Assembly: GCF_005864045.1 (NCBI RefSeq)
Contig: NZ_VBSP01000019.1
Coordinates: 1-42,178, forward strand
Direction: 5' to 3'
From: Ruoffia tabacinasalis
GTDB lineage: Bacteria > Bacillota > Bacilli > Lactobacillales > Aerococcaceae
DNA: 42,178 bases
Both the position numbers and the translations under genes were made by a program. Under the pieces are notes generated by a model. It made no database searches. It was not told the DNA's origin and was given only the letters and a program-made list of their open reading frames with translations. This document shows positions 41,566 to 42,178 of this stretch, one piece after another. The number at the start of each line of letters is the position of its first letter. Position 1 is the stretch's first letter.

Positions 41566-42091
41566 CTATGATTTCTCCCACCTATAATAAATAAACGATA
41601 ATAAGTGTCCATTCATTTTAAATTCATCTTTGGCTGTTTCAATATATTGAAATTCATTTTTCTCTAAGATTTTTCGGGATGCTATGTTAATTGTAGTTGT
41701 CTTCGCTGATATCTGTCTGATGCCTAACTGATTGGTGGTATCTAATAGTATCCTCAACGCCTTGTTAGCAATTCCTTTTCCAGTATATGCTTTCCCCACT
41801 CTATAGCCGACATGACCACGCCTCTTTGGTTGTTCGATATCCACTAAATTCATTCTTCCAAGAACTACACCTTCTTGATTCATAATTAAATAAAAATAAG
41901 ATAAACCTTGATCTTGTTCGTCGATTAAAGCTTTGTTTCTTTGTATAAATGTTCTAAGTTATAATAATCATCCCCACGGCTCGGAACCATTTCTTCAAAA
42001 TAACCTCTGTTTTCAAGTTCAAATTTAAATAGTTTTTCAAAATGTTTCTCTCCTCTGTTGTCAAATCAAATGCAACACTATTGTTATTCAA
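41566..42091 (-). pseudogene. GNAT acetyltransferase broken by two frameshifts
   Basis: The C-terminal 105 codons (41566-41883) have GNAT motif A as RVGKAYTGKGIANKAL, with SRKILEKNEF further on. Upstream the protein continues in other frames: LFKFELENRGYFEEMVPSRG DDYY up to about 41931, and before that NNNSVAFDLTTEER from a TTG at 42091 behind GGGG. One-base shifts near 41931-41936 and near 42044-42052 separate the three parts. Restored, the product would be about 175 aa, the normal size for a RimJ/RimL-like acetyltransferase. It is a pseudogene or shows base-calling errors. Confidence 0.65.
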
Positions 42092-42124
42092 AAGACATAC
42101 CCCATTAGACTTTTAGGTATAGGG

Positions 42125-42142
42125 TTTCCCCCATGGGGGAAA
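42125..42142. promoter_or_regulatory. perfect 18-bp palindrome upstream of the GNAT pseudogene
   Basis: TTTCCCCCATGGGGGAAA is fully self-complementary. On the minus strand it lies between CGACAT and TATACC, spaced about 20 bases, which resembles the stretched-spacer promoters controlled by MerR-type activators. The binding protein is unknown. Confidence 0.45.
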
Positions 42143-42178
42143 TGTCGCTTTTCGATTCTTTTATAACTCAAGTCTTTA

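Overview
The window is AT-rich chromosomal DNA from a low-GC Gram-positive bacterium, most likely a member of the Lactobacillales. Signs of this are strong AGGAGG-type ribosome binding sites, a ScrK-like ROK fructokinase, MepB, DIP1984-like and YkvA-like proteins, a stand-alone arcA, and CcpA-type cre sites. Aerococcaceae or Carnobacteriaceae would fit, but I cannot fix the genus from sequence alone. No rRNA, tRNA, CRISPR array or prophage was seen.

Layout. Positions 2-118 are the tail of an IS30-type transposase. Positions 131-8620 hold the first acyl-CoA module. A leftward operon encodes thiolase, a divergent acyl-CoA dehydrogenase, 3-hydroxybutyryl-CoA dehydrogenase, enoyl-CoA hydratase and a CoA-transferase. 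Next come a LysR regulator and a rightward acyl-CoA dehydrogenase plus MaoC hydratase pair. Positions 8669-11457 are a leftward operon: ECF S component, YwlG-like protein, M20 deacylase and GNAT. Positions 11626-13983 hold small housekeeping or unknown genes, two with damaged 3' ends. Positions 14244-18605 are a sugar block: GH4 6-phospho-beta-glucosidase, divergent RpiR regulator, ROK fructokinase and mannose-6-phosphate isomerase. Positions 18768-19179 are a 42-bp tandem repeat array. Positions 19235-22301 hold a YhdH/YhfP oxidoreductase, a CHAD protein, a 58-aa protein, a YkvA-like protein and a cadD remnant. Positions 22323-24549 hold azlC (truncated), azlD and arcA. Positions 24702-27714 hold a Trp-Trp leader peptide and attenuator-like leader, an oligopeptide-binding protein and an M20 peptidase. 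Positions 27797-40456 hold the second acyl-CoA module: GntP-type permease, acyl-CoA synthetase, FadN-like fused dehydrogenase/hydratase, thiolase, acyl-CoA dehydrogenase, fused CoA-transferase and 3-hydroxybutyryl-CoA dehydrogenase, with a PucR-type regulator upstream. The right end has a 43-aa protein, mepB and a frameshifted GNAT.

How it works together. The two modules carry every soluble step needed to activate, dehydrogenate, hydrate, oxidise and thiolytically cleave short or medium acyl-CoAs. CoA-transferases link this to acetate or other short acids, and a GntP permease is a plausible importer. cre-like sites sit in the promoters of both modules, so sugar (CcpA) repression of acid use is the simplest regulatory model. 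No etfAB is present, so the electron acceptor of the dehydrogenases lies elsewhere.

The most unusual signals are the Trp-Trp leader ORF followed by three hairpins ahead of the oppA-like gene, the 42-bp repeat array, a cluster of DnaA-box-like 9-mers near 21.1-21.2 kb, and several genes broken by one-base changes in short A/T runs. The last may be real decay or consensus-sequence error.
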